Shown: positions 31,439 to 33,858 of the stretch, piece after piece
Numbering within the stretch: the first letter of the stretch is position 1
Layout: the number at the start of each line of letters is the position of its first letter
Source of the DNA: an uncultured Enterovibrio sp.
GTDB lineage: Bacteria; Pseudomonadota; Gammaproteobacteria; Enterobacterales; Vibrionaceae
Direction of reading: 5' to 3'
NCBI GenBank assembly: GCA_947040595.1
Contig: CAMRBZ010000008.1
Location: 1 to 33,858, forward strand
Length of the DNA: 33,858 bases
Translations under genes and position numbers: made by a program
The notes under the pieces: model-generated
The model's input: only the letters and a program-made list of their open reading frames with translations
Databases searched by the model: none
Told to the model about the DNA's origin: nothing

Positions 31439-33337
31439 GTGGTAAAAAAGATCAATTTGATATTTTTGTCTGTTATTTTTTTGATGCTAGGTCTTTCATA
31501 TTTAATATCAAATGCATTTTTGAATAACTTTAAAGAGACCAATGTAACGCTTGATGATGCGCTTGCTCAGAAAGTTATAAAATCGAGTTTTGAACATTAT
31601 ATTAACAGAATAAGAGACTCTGCGAAAACAATAGGTTACACATTAGATATTGATCCAAACAAGCCATTCAATGAACAAAAAACATTGAAAATATTGAAAG
31701 ACATTGTAAAGGAAAATAACTCTTATGATGACGTCATCATTGCGACATTAGATGGACGAACTTTTAATTCTTCAACAAACGGTTGGTTATATAATTTCAA
31801 TGCAAAAACAAGCAATAGAATATGGTTTAATAATATCATTCAAGATAATAAAAAAATAAGCATAACGAATCCGTATTTAAATTCTAACAATAAATATGTT
31901 ATTACCGTCAGTGCGCCAATACTGCAAGATGGAAAAACAACAGGTGTTTTAGCATTAGATATCAATTTAATGAAAATTATTCCTAAAGTCGGTATTAATT
32001 TTACCATCACAAATAAAGAAGGAATGATTATTGCTGTTGATGATGCATATGTAAAACAAATTGGCAGTAATATCTTTGAAACGCGCCCTATGTTCAGAGA
32101 TATAAAAGGAAAGCCATTATTGATTAATGAGGTGAACAATGAAGGAGTAAATGACGCGTACAGTATTTCGAGAATCGATCTTGATAATGATCTCATTGCA
32201 TTTATTTTCACAGATCAAAATAGAACGATGGACAATGCGCGTGATATTAAAAGTGGTTTGTTTTCTATTTTAGGGATGCTGAGCTTATTCTTAACATGCA
32301 CTGTTTATATTGTTGTTAAATTAGAGTTAGCAAATATTCCTAAGTTGGTTAGTACAATCAGTGAAATGTCAAAAGGTAATTTTACAAGTATTTCTCTTTC
32401 AAAATCAGGCAATGAACTTGATTCCATTACATCTTCTTTAATTTTGCTGCAAGAAAGAATAAACAGCGTGATTAACACCGCAAACATTACCACTGAGACA
32501 TTATTCAAAAACCAAGAAGATGTATTAAATGTATCTGAAACAAATATAAAAAGTTCAAAATCAGAATTACATCATATAGAGCATATTTCAACAGCAATGA
32601 CCGAAATGTCAGCAACAGCAAACGAAATAGCGTCGAATGCACAAATGGCTGAATTAGAAACCGCAATAATGTTAACCTTGTCAAAAAATAGTTTAGAAAC
32701 GATTAAGCAATCGACAGGTATAACGGATCAAGTCATAACCTCGATGAGGGAAGCTGCGGGTATTTTTACTGAACTAAAATCCTTATCGGATAATATAAGC
32801 TCTGTTGTTGATATGATTTGTAATATATCGGATCAAACAAATTTACTTGCATTAAATGCAGCGATTGAAGCGGCTCGTGCAGGACAATTCGGCCGTGGTT
32901 TTGCTGTTGTTGCTGACGAAGTTCGTGCCTTAGCCGTTAAAACCCAACAATCAACGTTAGAAATACAAAAGATCATTACAACCTTACAAGAAGGTACGAT
33001 GCGTTCTGTGAGTTCAATGAACAGTAATTTGCAATTGGCAACCAGTTTGTCGAGTATTTCTGAAGAAATAGGAAAAGCATTTAATGATATATCGAATAAA
33101 ATTAATCTTTTATCTGATATTAATTCAAGTGTTGCCACCGCTTCAGAGGAGCAATCTATCGTGAACAAAGAAATAGCGAATAAGGTTGAAGACATTAAAA
33201 TGATGGTGGACACGAACCTTAGCGGAATAAATGATTCGATAAGCTCAAATTATGATATGGGTTCTATGCTCGGTAAATTACAAAGTGAACTTCTTTTCTT
33301 CAAATTAACGCATCATGGTAAAAAGAACACGAAATGA
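31439..33337 (+). CDS. Methyl-accepting chemotaxis protein with extracytoplasmic Cache-like sensor
   Basis: 632 residues. TM1 is at about 7-27 ([18 protein letters not shown]). A periplasmic dCache-like domain (about 30-270) contains [17 protein letters not shown] and [20 protein letters not shown], typical of small-molecule sensors. TM2 is near 275-297. A HAMP domain follows ([16 protein letters not shown]), then the coiled-coil signalling domain with the invariant tip [20 protein letters not shown] (463-482). It should signal through CheA/CheW, but no che genes are in this window. GTG start with AGGAG nine bases upstream. It is visibly more AT-rich than the housekeeping genes here, so acquisition by transfer is possible. 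A MITE begins two bases after the stop. Confidence 0.93.
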   Translation: MVKKINLIFLSVIFLMLGLSYLISNAFLNNFKETNVTLDDALAQKVIKSSFEHYINRIRDSAKTIGYTLDIDPNKPFNEQKTLKILKDIVKENNSYDDVIIATLDGRTFNSSTNGWLYNFNAKTSNRIWFNNIIQDNKKISITNPYLNSNNKYVITVSAPILQDGKTTGVLALDINLMKIIPKVGINFTITNKEGMIIAVDDAYVKQIGSNIFETRPMFRDIKGKPLLINEVNNEGVNDAYSISRIDLDNDLIAFIFTDQNRTMDNARDIKSGLFSILGMLSLFLTCTVYIVVKLELANIPKLVSTISEMSKGNFTSISLSKSGNELDSITSSLILLQERINSVINTANITTETLFKNQEDVLNVSETNIKSSKSELHHIEHISTAMTEMSATANEIASNAQMAELETAIMLTLSKNSLETIKQSTGITDQVITSMREAAGIFTELKSLSDNISSVVDMICNISDQTNLLALNAAIEAARAGQFGRGFAVVADEVRALAVKTQQSTLEIQKIITTLQEGTMRSVSSMNSNLQLATSLSSISEEIGKAFNDISNKINLLSDINSSVATASEEQSIVNKEIANKVEDIKMMVDTNLSGINDSISSNYDMGSMLGKLQSELLFFKLTHHGKKNTK

Positions 33338-33339
33338 TA

Positions 33340-33590
33340 TACGCGTCGCCTTTGAAGCTGCGTGGGTGTTGGCTTACGGGGCTCAGCCTAATAACATGAT
33401 CTATACCCGTCGCCTTTGAAACTGTCTGGGTGTTGGCTGATTTCGCTCAGGCCAATCACAGAGTCCATCTATGCACTGGCCCTTCACTCGTTTGCCACAG
33501 GCGCGCATTTTCAGGTGTCTTGGGTATTATGTCTATGCTCAGAGGCTTCACTTGCTTGCCGCAGGCACGCATCATCAATTTCTCTGGGTA
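33340..33590 (-). repeat. MITE copy interrupted by a second MITE
   Basis: The outer copy starts TACGCGTCGCCTTTGAAGCTG and ends TTTCTCTGGGTA, with TA on both sides. Its middle is split by a full 123-bp copy at 33404-33526. The left TA follows the chemoreceptor stop directly. Confidence 0.88.
33404..33526 (-). repeat. MITE copy nested in another MITE, same orientation
   Basis: TACCCGTCGCCTTTGAAACTG to CAGGTGTCTTGGGTA, 123 bp, preceded by TA and followed by TT. Confidence 0.88.
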
Positions 33591-33622
33591 TAGAACTTCA
33601 TTTTTATTGATGCGTGTTTTGA

Positions 33623-33822
33623 TATCCCTTTCTCCTCTGAAAATGCAGGCTTGCTGAGTGCGTTTTACCGCTCAATCACAAGGTTTTTTTATAAAGGCTC
33701 CTCTTTGACCTTTCTGGGATTTTGACTGCAACGTCTAAGTCAAAGCCCAATCACAGAGTGCATCTATGTTTCGGTTTTTTTTTGCTTTTGTTGCCTGTCT
33801 GCATCTTCTCATTCCTTGGGTA
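33623..33822 (-). repeat. Degenerate MITE pair
   Basis: A left half (TATCCCTTTCTCCTCTGAAAATG... GCTCAATCACAAGG) is followed by a more complete diverged copy from about 33691 (CTCCTCTTTGACC... AATCACAGAGTGCATCTATG... CCTTGGGTA). It shares a TA with the next copy. Confidence 0.55.
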
Positions 33823-33824
33823 TA

Positions 33825-33858
33825 TACCCGTCCCCTTTGACGCTGCGTGGGTGTTGGT
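33825..33858 (-). repeat. MITE copy cut by the window end
   Basis: TACCCGTCCCCTTTGACGCTG then CGTGGGTGTTGGT: the first 34 bases of a minus-type copy, preceded by TA shared with the copy before it. Confidence 0.85.

Overview
The window looks like a gammaproteobacterial chromosome of low to moderate GC. The evidence is valS, holC (chi subunit), pepA, the lptF-lptG pair and a YacL/UPF0231 gene. An inverse autotransporter and many short palindromic repeats are also present. I cannot place the order or species from sequence alone.

Layout. 1-720: a 122-bp repeat and a two-TM ion channel. 1116-11646: leftward genes pepA, a giant intimin/invasin-like inverse autotransporter, holC and valS. The autotransporter sits between pepA and holC, and three clear hairpin terminators separate the units. 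12127-14344: lptF and lptG, overlapping by one base, ending in a bidirectional terminator shared with a convergent RDD membrane protein gene. 15012-15096: tRNA-Leu(CAA).

15041-26160 is the main discovery: an 11.0-kb integrated element in the tRNA-Leu gene, bounded by a 99-bp direct repeat with one mismatch. It has no tail, terminase or portal genes. It encodes a tyrosine integrase, an XRE repressor with a divergent operator region, a HUH-type rolling-circle Rep with two candidate tyrosines, and a P9-like packaging ATPase. It also encodes a 265-residue candidate double-jelly-roll capsid protein, a spike with a (V/I)IPE(I/V) repeat shaft, a virion-type peptidoglycan hydrolase and many tiny membrane proteins. 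This is the gene set of a tailless, membrane-containing phage of the PM2 (Corticoviridae)/autolykivirus type, here as an apparently intact prophage. At least six of its genes are too short, or start on codons too unusual, to be found easily.

26161-33858 is gene-sparse and repeat-rich. It holds a decayed methyltransferase pseudogene, a DedA-family protein, YacL, a guanine/nucleoside deaminase and a solitary AT-rich chemoreceptor. Between them lie many copies of a ~123-bp element starting TACCC and ending GGGTA, usually flanked by TA. In two places one copy is inserted inside another, which shows that it moved as a MITE. None is seen inside the prophage.

In the prophage, the repressor and integrase read rightward and everything else reads leftward, as a long chain of overlapping genes: regulation and replication first, then packaging, capsid, membrane proteins, spike and lysis/entry functions. 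The late operon ends at the tRNA terminator hairpin inside attL.
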